From: Prunus persica
Lineage: Eukaryota; Streptophyta; Magnoliopsida; Rosales; Rosaceae
Direction: 5' to 3'
Assembly (NCBI RefSeq): GCF_000346465.2
Contig: NC_034010.1
Span: 19,505,791-19,569,790 of the forward strand
DNA length: 64,000 nucleotides
Shown: piece by piece, positions 34,978-45,688 of the stretch
How positions within the stretch are numbered: the first letter of the stretch is position 1
Layout: each line of letters starts with the position of its first letter
The notes under the pieces: generated by a model
Database searches by the model: none
What the model saw: only the letters and a program-made list of their open reading frames with translations
What the model was told of the DNA's origin: nothing
Program-made: the position numbers and the translations under genes

Positions 34978-37077
34978 CTCAGAGTCCTAATTTAATCTGA
35001 TCTAGAAAGATGTTCCTCAGTACTTGTAAGGGGCTTGAGATAATATTTCCTGACTTCTCCAGGTTCTGATACCAAATCTACGTTCAAAGGAATACTTGTT
35101 TTACAATGTTTGTTGAATTGCATGACATCAGTTGTAGTTCAATATTGCTTCCAAAATCCAGCGGTAGCATGGTCGTCTCCGATTTCTACAGTAGAGCTGC
35201 TTTGAGCCATTGACGCTAGTTTTCTCCTCACCTCACCCTTTATCTGGGAGTCCTATTTTTTATTTTTGTATATTTATGTTGGATGAGTCTCATTTTCTTC
35301 TTATTTGTTCTACTGTTGTAGTGAATAATAACAACTATTTAATTGTCAATAAAGGTTGCATCATTATTTGGGGAAGCCCATTTGTTCTGTTGTTTGTGTT
35401 CACTCTTCAAGTTTCTTTGTTTCTTTATTTACCACAAAGAAATGTTGAAATACTTGAGCTTGCCCGTTGGTTGTGGAAGTTTTGAATTATACCTCTTCAA
35501 TTTTTTTTCTTCTTTTATCCGTCAATTTCTGTCTTTAGCTCTGAATGCCAACTTACTGCCAGTATATGTAGCTTAAAAAAAATATTTATAAAAAACAAAA
35601 AAAACTCACTGCCAGTTGAAGGTAATGTTCACCTGCTTAACTTATCAAAACTCAACTGAGGCAGTTTTTAAGGGTTTGAAACTGTCAAGTTTTGTTACAA
35701 AGAAAGTAGCAAGTGTTTGTTGGTTTGAAATCCTTGAATTTTGGCTAATTCATTTTGGTTTTGAGGAAAAACATCATATTTTGGGTGTTGACAAAAAAAA
35801 AAAAGGTCTTGCTATTGAGTGCTCATAGTTCAAATTATAATCATTTGATTGTCTCTCGATCTTAACTCAAATACTATTTTGCCTACCAAGTTTTTGGTGG
35901 TAACGGTAAATGTTATTTGTTGACATCGGTTGTCAATTCAAACCATCTCCATTGATACTTCAAGGAAAAAAAAAAAAAAAAGATAAATGCAATCGTTAAT
36001 CATTAAAAACTTTGGTGGTTACGATGGGTGTTAATTGGATTCGCTCAGATTATGGTGTGCTTTTAAGTGGTCTTAGATTCAAACCCTCATGATACCCCTG
36101 CAATAAATTAGCTGACCTAGTTGTTAACCCGTAAAATCTTTAATCAATTGAAAAATGAAAGTGATAATCTTTGCTCATCAAATATGTCAACATTTGTCCT
36201 CACAGAAAACTAAAGGCTTACTTGGACAAGGCCCCCCTTTCCCCTCAAAATCCCACCATCACACTCAATATAATTAGTTTAATGTCAATTGACTTATAAT
36301 TGTTTAGCTGGTCAGCTCTTGTTAATTTATTTTTTGGTGCAGCATGAACTATAACAGAAAAAGAAAAGAAAGTCAATATCTTATCATGCATGTAAACCGA
36401 AAGAATCCTAATAATTGAAGAAAGTTGTCACCAATTATTTATCAGGCAGGCCAAGTTGACAACCACCACTCAAGATATATGAGTGACCCAACAGATGTTT
36501 GTTGGGCTTTTATGTTGGGTGTTGGTATAAAAATAACCTATTTGAGACCAAAGAATGTAATTCTCAATAAATTTAGGAATTTATTTTGATGTCTATAACG
36601 GAGAAGGGGATTCGAACTTTGAATTTCTTATAACATTAATTTGCGGCTGTCTATACATTTTGAAAATAAAGAAAAATAAAAAAAATTTGTTCAAATAACA
36701 TGAAAGTGTTATTCTTCAGTTCATGGATTTGAATGGTGTCTGAAAAGATACACTAAAAAAGATTATTGGTTACATGAAAATTAGTACATTCTTTCATCCA
36801 TGGCAGAAGCAAACTTACATATATAATGTGTCTATTATGAGGTCATTTAGAACATTAAACCAAACGAAACCACAGTTGATGTGATATATAATATAATATA
36901 AAGCATGAAACAAACATGAGAAGTGATTAATGTTGGGTTGACCCAGCTCGATGAGATTTCCATACAGATAGAAAGATGGAGATAGAAGAAGGGGGATAAA
37001 AAAGAAAACAGGCCCTGAATTGGAGGTTGCAGTCAACTCATCCATGCAAACTTTTTGTGGAGCCAGAACACCACCAA

Positions 37078-37081
<4 letters not shown>

Positions 37082-37125
<44 letters not shown>
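37082..37125. repeat. GA microsatellite
   Basis: This is a pure (GA)22 run in intergenic DNA, likely to be length-polymorphic. Confidence 0.95.
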
Positions 37126-37128
<3 letters not shown>

Positions 37129-39066
37129 GAGCAATAAGATGAGAGAGTGTTTGTGTTTTGTTTTTGAGGGCCTACCATGAATGGCTTTTGACAATCATAT
37201 GAGTGCTTACTTTTTGGGGCTTTGGCATAAAAGAAAATGTGTGGGATGCAAAGAATGCGTTGTATCTAAGCTGACTAAATAAGAAAACAAGAAAGAGATA
37301 AATTAAAGTAGAAAGATAGAGAAAATTAAAAACAATGAGGAAAAGAGATGGAGAGAGTTGGAGGAGATATGCATGGTGGGCAAGCATCTATAAAAGTTAA
37401 GAAAAAGAGATAGAAGCTAATAAGATTGTCTGATTACAAAACCCCTAACTTTTCCAAGACACACACACACACACACCCCTCTCCATGTATCTCCAACCCC
37501 ACTCCATCTTCCACCTCCTTCCAACTTTTGCTTTTCTTTTTATTACTTTTCTTAGCCATTTGCATTGGATGCCCACATGGTTTTGCTATTGGCTTCTTGT
37601 TGCTTCTGTTTTATTGTTCTTACGTATATATAAAAATAAAAAAATCTTTATATATTTTGTAAAAAATCTTAGTTTTAAGGAGCCGAACTTTGCTCAGTAA
37701 CTAAAATATCTTTTAGAAAAATGTGGTTTACAACATAATTACTGTAAAGCTAAGAAACCCGAACACTAGATGACCTGCAATTAATTTATATAATTCTTTT
37801 TATATTTCTCATATACAACCTATTTACTTGCATGGCAAATATCATTCTAGCCAAATTAATTAATGGCTCTCAGTTCATTTCTTTGCTACTAAGGAAAGGA
37901 AGTATCAATTTGAGGAGGAGATTCGATTGAGAGCCGTGCATGAAATAATTGATACATAAAGCAGAGGGGGATATGCATGCAGAAATAAATAAAGAGAAGA
38001 TGATTTTGAAAATGTCACACCGTGACATGATTTAGAAAAATGTGGGAAGTTTTGGAATATGATTCTTGAAAATGATCTCTAATAAATTATTGAACAAATA
38101 GTACCACAAATAGAAATTTCAATCCCATTTGAAGAGGAATTGTAGCTGATTGAGATATATAATTCCTGCTATGCTAGTGGGGTCTCGTTGTTTTTCTATG
38201 TGATTTTTGTAATAACCTCTACAAGATTTTGTGGTGGATTTTTCGTTGATTGAAAATGCATGATCAATTAGGCTTTATGTAGTGTCCTACCCAATTTATA
38301 GAACTTTGAAGAGGACAAAAGCTGCCAAATGTCTTTGAAGGGGGTGGGGGGGAGCTTTAGCATATCTTTGTTCTTTCAAAATAACTGAAATCTCCCCTCA
38401 CTCCTAGGAGGAGGCTTCTCCAAGACAAAAGTGCTTACCACAAATTCCTTAATAAAAAGTTGTTTATCATTATACTTTCCAAGGAAGGTTGATTTTCTCT
38501 CTTATAGAAAACTTGAAAAAAGTGAGCTGCTTTTACGGCCCTCCATATCTAGAAGATGCTTAGATAGGTCTCTCTATCCTTCTATCTTTGCCTCCCTGGC
38601 CTCCTCATGGAATCTGCTTTCAGCTCCTGAATTGACAAGGGCAAACAATGGAGAGCAGGTCCATCCAAAATGTTCTTTCCCTTTCTTCACCCCCAATTGG
38701 GCCACCTAGAGACCACAAGAAAGGACCATACTTGCTAGTTGTAAAGATTTTGATATCTTCCTCAAGGGCAAAAATGCAAAATGACCTTTAACTAAAGCTT
38801 AGCAAAAAGATGAACAAATTTTTCATTGGTGTTGTTCATGGGTTTTAATTGGAGTTCTCTGCATATGCTCCTCGAAAACTACTATTAGGGCTAACCTTTG
38901 ATGTGTGGGGTTGCATCTAATTTGTGGAGGGCAATGCTTCCACCCCTTCTAAATAATTGACACATTCGTTAAGCCTGAAATGGACTATGCATTGCCTTTT
39001 GAAATAGCCTATTTCATGGATAAGAAATTCCCTTTTTTGTTCCCCAACCAAAATTTATGGTTACTT

Positions 39067-39450
39067 TAGGGCATGTTTGATAACCATTTCAATTTTAGTT
39101 TTTAGTTTTTAGTTTTCATTTTTTGTGCTAGAGTATAGAGGAAAAAGAGGGAGAATGGAAGTGAGAATGAGAATGAGAATGAAGATAGGATTGAGATGGA
39201 GGATGGGAGGGGAGGATGGGAGGAAGAAGTAAAAAAAAGTGAAAACAAAAACAAAAAACTGAAATCTTTTTGAAATTGTTTTCACTTTCAAGTTGTTGTT
39301 TTCACTTTTTTACTCCTCTCTCCCATCCTCCCCTCTTATCCTTTCCTTCCAATCTCATCCTTACTCCCATCCTCACTCTCGTTTTTCTATACTCTAGCAC
39401 AAAAAATAAAAATGAAAAACTAAAATTGAAATGATTATTAAACAGGCCTA
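39067..39450. mobile_element. Foldback (hairpin) MITE
   Basis: The left arm (GGGCATGTTTGATAACCATT, then TTTTGTGCTAGAGTATAGA) is mirrored by the right arm (TCTATACTCTAGCACAAAA, then AATGATTATTAAACAGGCC). The two arms could form a long imperfect hairpin covering most of the element. The loop region is purine-rich on one side and pyrimidine-rich on the other. Flanking TA or TTA/TAA duplications are ambiguous, so the superfamily was not assigned. Confidence 0.75.
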
Positions 39451-40570
39451 AGTTAATCATAGTTCTTAAAGCATTTGTAAAACCTATCATTCATTGCACT
39501 AAAGGGACATGGCAATGGCTTTGTTCCCCAACTAGCCTTTGCCTCTCAAATTTTCTGGACAATCCAAAAGTTGATCAATACCTAGCATTTTTTGTCAGTT
39601 CTTTATGCTGGCTCTAGTTGAGGGGTGAAGCTGACATCAATTGGACAAAAATCTTTTTCTTGGATCACAAGGGCTTTAAAGCTCCAACAGCTCCTTTAGA
39701 ACTTTCCCATGTTAAGAAATTGGAATCTCTAAGATGATGTCAAGGAAACACTAACAATTTGGAAGTAAATTTTTTGAGTGAGGAAATAGAAAGTTTTCTA
39801 CCCCACCTGCTTGAATTTGGAAATCGAATTTTTCTTCAAACAAAAGTAAGAAACAAAGTGAAAGCCGTCATCATGAAGAAGAGAGGTCGAGGTCGAGGGA
39901 ATCCAACTGTCAGAGCCATGGCCTTGTTCTTGGTCTCAAGGACATTGCAAGCACTCAATTTCTAACTAAAAGATGGACAACATATCTAGATCGAATCCAT
40001 GAGCAATGAAATCCACTGAAACATACTTTGAAGTTTGAAGCTAGCATGCCAATGCATGATGCATCCACCGACAGGCTATTCGAATCTCAACTCATTTTCC
40101 TACCCTCCCTCACTACTTGGACTATAAAGGGTACATTACAACATTTTGAAAGTTCAACGGAAAGTCAAGAGTGGGGCTAGTACCATACCATCCATCTAAT
40201 TACAGTTTGACCCTTTCTAAAATTGCTTAGAAATGACATTTGAATTTTTTATTTTTTATTTTCTAAATAAACCTCGAAGTTGCCATGACTCTCCCACTTG
40301 TCAAGGAGGTCATTGCTCTCATGGCTGCGCCCCTAGCCCTAGGAGGCTGTAAGGGACGTTGGTTCACTATACATGCTGGTACTGCCCCTCATAGGGGTGG
40401 CGTGCCACCCATGACAAGTTGACAACCACCGTCTTCTATTAGTGAAAAATAATTAGGGCTATATATGGGTGTTTTGTTGTGAATGTTGAATTTAAAGGAG
40501 TGGGTGTTTACCGCTATATTTTTTTCTTAAACAAAACAAAAGTTGGTTGGTGATCTATGTAAATTAGTAA

Positions 40571-40837
40571 GGGTTTGTTTGGAAGTGTCTCTGGAAGTGT
40601 TTTTTGATAACCAAAAACGTTTTTGACAATGTTTGACATAAAATAATACATTTTATGGAGAAGCATTTAGTATGTGTTTCTTTAGAAAGCAATCCCAAGT
40701 GCTTTTTTAAGAAGCACTTGGATTTCTTTTAAAATTTTCAACATTTTTATAATAAAAACAATTTTATTAGAAGAAAAACAATTTATTAGAAGCGCTTAAG
40801 AGCATTTGTGTTTTCTAAAGAAGCCCCAAACGAGCTC
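40571..40837. mobile_element. Tourist-like MITE with TAA target duplication
   Basis: The ends GGGTTTGTTTGGAAG and CCCCAAACGAGCTC are imperfect inverted repeats. TAA is duplicated at 40568-40570 and 40838-40840. The 267-bp interior is AT-rich with repeated GAAGC motifs and has no ORF. The duplication length points to PIF/Harbinger. Confidence 0.65.
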
Positions 40838-42304
40838 TAAGCCTCGATAATACTACTACTCTAATTTTATTATATCATTCTTTTTTACAAGCAACTAGTT
40901 TTAACTCTTAAATTTATAGTAAATTTAGGTTTTACTCATAAAAAAACTTTCACTTTTGGAAAAAGCCAAAGCTTTTTGAAAAAAGACGGAATAACCTCTC
41001 AACTTTCAAACCAAAGACATGCAAATGTAAAGGATTTCTTAGGAAATCAAAAAATAAATAAGGGCAATTTTGTCCATTTTTGCTTCTTTTAAAAATTTTC
41101 TCTCTCCTTTGGGCTTTTCCAAAATCTCCCTAAATTTATCACTTTTTTCACCATTATCCAATCAATTAATTGTTAAATTTCGTCAAAAAAATGGTGAAAA
41201 ATATCATTAGGCCAATAACTAATGTCATTATTTATTCACTTGAAACAAAGTAAAACCAATGTATATAAATGATATTCTACTTTAATCTAATATAAATTAT
41301 AGGGAGGTGGATTCGAACTCAAATGCAAAGTGAAGAGCACATCCGTTCTAGCCAGCTTAACTAAGTCCATATCTACATAAAACCAATGTACTTAATCCTC
41401 TTGGTTATGTTATGATAGAAATATGAAAAAGGAGAATATAAGATTACTTGCCCAACTATTAAACTCTTTATTGTCCTTGGAGCCAACCAGTGTTGGCTTT
41501 CTTCATATTTAAACAAAGTAATAATGGTACAGAAACATCTTTTCTTCCTCCTGCAACAACATGGCCTCATCTTCTAACCTTAGTATATATTAAACAAAAG
41601 TAGTTTAATGAAGTGTTTCCAAGGTGCTAAAAAGAAAGTGTCTAAGCTAATCATGTGGGGGTCCAATAAAACACTACCCATGTGATTTCAATAGGGGTGG
41701 CACAAAAAATTAGTAAACAACAAAACATTTTAGTGTATAATAATACAAGGGGCTGACATAAATACATGCATTAAGATACATAATGTCTAGCAATAACATA
41801 TGTAGATGTATATGAGAGAAGGTGTGATGAATTTAATTATCTAATACACCTATCATGATTGATTGACATTCAAACACAAAATGTCATATGTATTTGGTGA
41901 AGTCTCACAAATGCATGTATGTAATAGAGCCAATTTAGGGCATGATTGAACATCCCATCCTTTGAGAGCCTTAAAGAAATGGAAGAGTATTTTAAATATA
42001 TATAAATAAATAAAAAGGTTTAGCCAAATGAATACGTAATTTATGGAGTACCTACCAAAAGTTGGCACTAATAATTTATGGTCAATAAAAAAAAAACTCA
42101 TTACAATAAATTGATTGTTCTAAAAGTAAGTGTCGTTTCAAAGTTTGATTGATTACGAAATTATTTTTGTTGTTGTTGTAGATTTTATCATCTAATTTGA
42201 TATATACAACCGGTCTGGTTTCCAATCTTGGACTACATAACTAACTCAACTGGCATAAACATTTGCCAATTATTCTTAACAGAAAATCAAAGTTTAATGC
42301 ATAT

Positions 42305-42450
42305 ATGGCCAACGGGGTCTAGATCGGTTGAAAATGACCTTGATTTGCAGCTAAAAGATTCTGGGTTCGAACCTCTATGACATCTTAGTTGTGTGCGTGA
42401 GAGAAAGTCCCCTTCCTTTAGTTTAGATTGTTGCTTGTGCTAAAAAAAAG
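42305..42450 (+). mobile_element. tRNA-derived SINE-like element
   Basis: A perfect GGTTCGAACC B box lies at 42364-42373. A plausible A box (GTCTAGATCGGTTG) lies about 40 bases before it. The sequence ends in an A-run (CTAAAAAAAAG) near 42440-42450. This fits a plant SINE in plus orientation. Confidence 0.55.
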
Positions 42451-43390
42451 TTTAATGCATATGAAAAAACTTATATATTTGTATTTTTATTGAGTTCTTT
42501 TTATATATATGTCAAACTGCAACTGACAGAAAGTATGAATGAGTCCATCGAGTATTGGAAAGACAATAATTGACAAACTAAAGACAGAAATATAGCCAAA
42601 AATAGTTTCGATTGTCCCAGCCACTAGAAAATGCCAATAATCACATCTGATAGAGACCAAAACAAAGTCGGCATTGAAACAAGTACTTCTGATAACATTT
42701 GATTGAACCAAACTGTTGTACCAAGAAACTTTGTTTATTCAAAACCACCGAAAGTTATCTGAAGAGAAATACAGATAATAAACATGGCAAGAGAACACAT
42801 CTTTCTGACAAGTACTGGTTTAGGGGGCAAAGATTTCAGCTAGAACCTCATGAGAGAGAGAGAGAGAGAGAGGGATAAATTCCAATATTCTGGGATTTTC
42901 ACATACAAATGAAGTATTGGCACACAATTTCACAATCATTGGGGTTTGGTGAAGAATCCTTTGAATTGTTGAATACCAGGTCATAAAATTTCCAAGCAAT
43001 TGGTAAAAACTTCAAACGAGCTTGAAAACTTGGGGCATCAAATTTGAAGTTTATATAATTTTCTCAAATATCTTGAGTTCTACTTTTCTTTGTTGTGTAG
43101 TGTACAACAAAAACTCACCAACTTAATTATGAAAAAACACCACAATAGATATACCCAAATCCATAGTAAGAAACTGAAATTATGAAAAAACTGTACAAAG
43201 CCATTGAGTTACTTTCGAATGTTCGGTTTCTTCATTGGAAACAAAAGGGCTACTACAGAACAATAGACAATTAGCATAGTTGCAGCATCATGGAAGAAAA
43301 CTGAAAAGGTTCCGAAACTAAAGCAGTAAGTTATGAAGCACCTCGGAGACGAGAATTAATTGGTAGAACCAAGTTCAAAATGCTGGTTCT

Positions 43391-45688
43391 TCAGCACCTC
43401 CAAACCGAGACTGAGATGAGATCCTTGTGCTGCCAGCAGAGAACAAGCGAAGACTGTCTCTTCTCGATGTGGAAACCCCCAACTGGAGTCCGCTGCACTA
43501 AGCACTCGGCTTGAGACTCGGTGAAATTACTGAATGTCAATGGGGAGAACCCAGATGACGAAAACAGAGTCCTCCATGGAGGTGTTCTTTTAGGCGAAAG
43601 GTGGCGGCCGGTTACAATCTTTTCAATGCCTGGTTGGAGCAAGTACCTCTCAATCTTCTGCAGGGCATCTGGGTTTACATTTACAGCATCTAGTGATTCA
43701 AGCAGGCCGGAGTAAGAGTGAAGGGATTGGATGATTTGGTGGGCAAATGGAACATCGGTCCGGTCACTGCCTCTGTCCAAAGAGACCACAATTTTTGGAG
43801 AAAGCTGCTTAACAAAGCGCAGGGCCATAGTAAGTGATAAAGGGTTATTTGAAAAGGAACCAATTGGGAGATTAACAGCAACTGCCACACCCTCAGAGAC
43901 ATGAAGGGGCAATCCCCAAGAACCAGAGTTCAACGCCTCGAGGCTTACGAGTTCGAGTTCGAATGACAAGTTAAGTTCACTAGCAAAGTGTTTGAGGTTT
44001 TCTCGAGTGAAACCAATCTCAAATTCATCATGCGTGGAGGAGGATATAAATGCAGTGATCTTAAAAGAAGGTGCCCCACAATTTCTCAAGGCAACTTCTT
44101 GCATAAAAGAAGCCCATTGCCCACCATAGCCAATATCAAAATCAATAACATGGACACGGTTGAAGCCTTCCACAGCTTCAAGGATGGCTTGGTTACAAGT
44201 AAAGTTGGCAAATTGGAGAACTGGTGAGATTTCAGAGAATGATTTATAAGCACCAATCTTGAAAATCAGGCTAAATGGTGACAAAGCATTAGAAGAGTTA
44301 CTAGAGGTGTTGATGTGAAGGAGCAATTGTAAGGCCTCCTTGAAATAAAAAGCAGCCCTTTGAAAAGGCTTACCAACGGGAGAGAGCTGGTGATTGAGCC
44401 GCGCCAATATCCCTTGCGCGAGTGCCGGATTTCCTGTTTCGATCAGCTCTGCTGCATTGAAAAGCTGGTCAATTGCTGCTTGCTGAAGCTGCTGCTGGTT
44501 CTGGTTCTGGTTCATCATTTCTTTAGTTCCCTCTGCTGGGCTCAACATATTCTCCTTCACCAACATTGTTGGCCTCTGTTGTTGGAGATGCTGTGGAAGA
44601 AATTGAAGCTGCTGCTGCTGCTGCTGTGCCCGAACCAATAGCTCTTGTCCGGGATTCGAAAACGGTGCTCTTTGGACCGGGTAATTGGGTCCAAAGCCAC
44701 CAGAATTAAACCTTTTGGGTGGTGGTGGTGAAAGAAGGTGGTGCTCTTGCAATTGGGCATATGTCAAAGGCATAAACATAGCTGGATTTTGAGTGAATTG
44801 AGCTTGGTTTTGGTTCATCACCATCTGGGGATTGAAAATTTGAGGCTTCTCATCCATACCCATGTGTTGTTGCTGCTGCTGAAACATGCCAGGAGAAAGT
44901 GAAGCAGGGAAAGTGTTGTTCATTGAAGCAGAGAACATGGGGCTTGGTGAAGATGATGACCCAAGCCTCACATTGGTGCTCTGAACATTTGGGCTACTAT
45001 TACTGAAAGCAAAATCAGAACCAGATGTTGCATGTAGAGAAGGATCAACATTAATGTTGCTCACCAAATTCCCAGTATTGGGTTCAAAGCCATCATAGCC
45101 TCCTTGATCCACCACATCATGAAACCCTGCACTGAATTCCAAATCTTGCTGATCAGAACCGCTTCCACTCTGCAACAGCTTGTTCAATCCAAGAGAAGGG
45201 TCTTCAATATCACTCATAATCAACCTCAGAATGGACTGCTCTTGACCCGGAGACTCAGGCAAGACACTCTCCCAGTCTTCCATTCCAAGCGCCGGCCCAC
45301 ATTTTGATTCTTCTATTGGTGTTTGAGATATGTTTTCGTACACCGCCGCTGCAGTAGTGCCCAAGCAGGTGGTTGTGTCTGTAGAGCCGCTGCCGCCACC
45401 ACCACCGCCGCTGGCTCCGCCGCCGCCGCCGAGAGAAGAAGACAGTGTTGAAGAGGATGTGGGAGGGCTTGGGCTTCTTCTGGCGTCGAGAACAGAGGTG
45501 GGCTCAGTGCTGCCCACATAGCAATTCTCTTTGTTGCTGTTTTGGTTCCACTTTTGCTGCTGCTGCTGCTGATTGTGGTGGTGGTGGAGATGTTGATTTT
45601 GCGGTGGCTGTGAATCTGAAGTTGAAGAAGAGAAATCTAACACCCCCTTCCCTTGAAACTGCTCAAAGGGTAGGGGCATGGCCTTCAT
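43391..45688 (-). CDS. HAM/SCL6: GRAS transcription regulator, HAIRY MERISTEM / SCARECROW-like 6 type
   Basis: An intronless ORF encodes 765 residues and starts MKAMPLPFEQFQGKG, the usual HAM start. The N-terminal half (1 to about 395) is disordered, with Gly-, Ser- and several poly-Gln tracts. The GRAS domain follows. It includes a leucine-rich region (AAIDQLFNAAELIETGNPAL), a VHIID block at about 509-525 (RVHVIDFDIGYGGQW), a second leucine-rich and PFYRE-like region, and a C-terminal SAW block (LCWQHKDLISVSVWRC). HAM proteins keep shoot-meristem stem cells undifferentiated, acting in the nucleus with WUSCHEL-type partners. The mRNA carries a miR171 site inside the coding region. The gene stands next to the CDS-synthase gene, as in Arabidopsis. 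Confidence 0.97.
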   Translation of the reverse strand: MKAMPLPFEQFQGKGVLDFSSSTSDSQPPQNQHLHHHHNQQQQQQKWNQNSNKENCYVGSTEPTSVLDARRSPSPPTSSSTLSSSLGGGGGASGGGGGGSGSTDTTTCLGTTAAAVYENISQTPIEESKCGPALGMEDWESVLPESPGQEQSILRLIMSDIEDPSLGLNKLLQSGSGSDQQDLEFSAGFHDVVDQGGYDGFEPNTGNLVSNINVDPSLHATSGSDFAFSNSSPNVQSTNVRLGSSSSPSPMFSASMNNTFPASLSPGMFQQQQQHMGMDEKPQIFNPQMVMNQNQAQFTQNPAMFMPLTYAQLQEHHLLSPPPPKRFNSGGFGPNYPVQRAPFSNPGQELLVRAQQQQQQLQFLPQHLQQQRPTMLVKENMLSPAEGTKEMMNQNQNQQQLQQAAIDQLFNAAELIETGNPALAQGILARLNHQLSPVGKPFQRAAFYFKEALQLLLHINTSSNSSNALSPFSLIFKIGAYKSFSEISPVLQFANFTCNQAILEAVEGFNRVHVIDFDIGYGGQWASFMQEVALRNCGAPSFKITAFISSSTHDEFEIGFTRENLKHFASELNLSFELELVSLEALNSGSWGLPLHVSEGVAVAVNLPIGSFSNNPLSLTMALRFVKQLSPKIVVSLDRGSDRTDVPFAHQIIQSLHSYSGLLESLDAVNVNPDALQKIERYLLQPGIEKIVTGRHLSPKRTPPWRTLFSSSGFSPLTFSNFTESQAECLVQRTPVGGFHIEKRQSSLVLCWQHKDLISVSVWRC
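44391..44411 (-). promoter_or_regulatory. miR171 target site in the GRAS mRNA
   Basis: The plus-strand sequence begins TGATTGAGCCGCGCCAAT. Over 21 nt it equals the classical plant miR171 sequence, so the minus-strand mRNA is fully complementary to it. The site encodes the ILARLNH part of the GRAS domain (about residues 426-433). Perfect pairing in HAM/SCL6 mRNAs is known to direct cleavage. Confidence 0.96.

Larger units (their letters stand above)
34798..43390. other. Long gene-poor interval
   Basis: This covers about 8.6 kb between the CDS-synthase and GRAS genes. I recognised microsatellites, a foldback element (39067-39450), a Tourist-like MITE (40571-40837) and a SINE-like sequence (42305-42450). 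Frames such as 38431-38709 and 39759-39965 show no known domain. A small G+C-rich patch lies at 40300-40430. Regulatory DNA for the GRAS gene, which is transcribed away from this side, would lie elsewhere. Confidence 0.5.

Noticed and set aside
37860..37940. Short inverted repeat (GGCTCTCA / TGAGAGCC) as a microRNA precursor
   Set aside because: Pairing is good for only about 8 bases and then fails. No known microRNA sequence was recognised.
38431..38709. Plus-strand frame of 92 codons in the gene-poor interval
   Set aside because: No domain, no signal peptide and no splice or promoter context were seen.
45104..45521. Plus-strand frames inside the GRAS gene
   Set aside because: They are antisense shadows of low-complexity Gln/Gly/Ser codons in the minus-strand gene.
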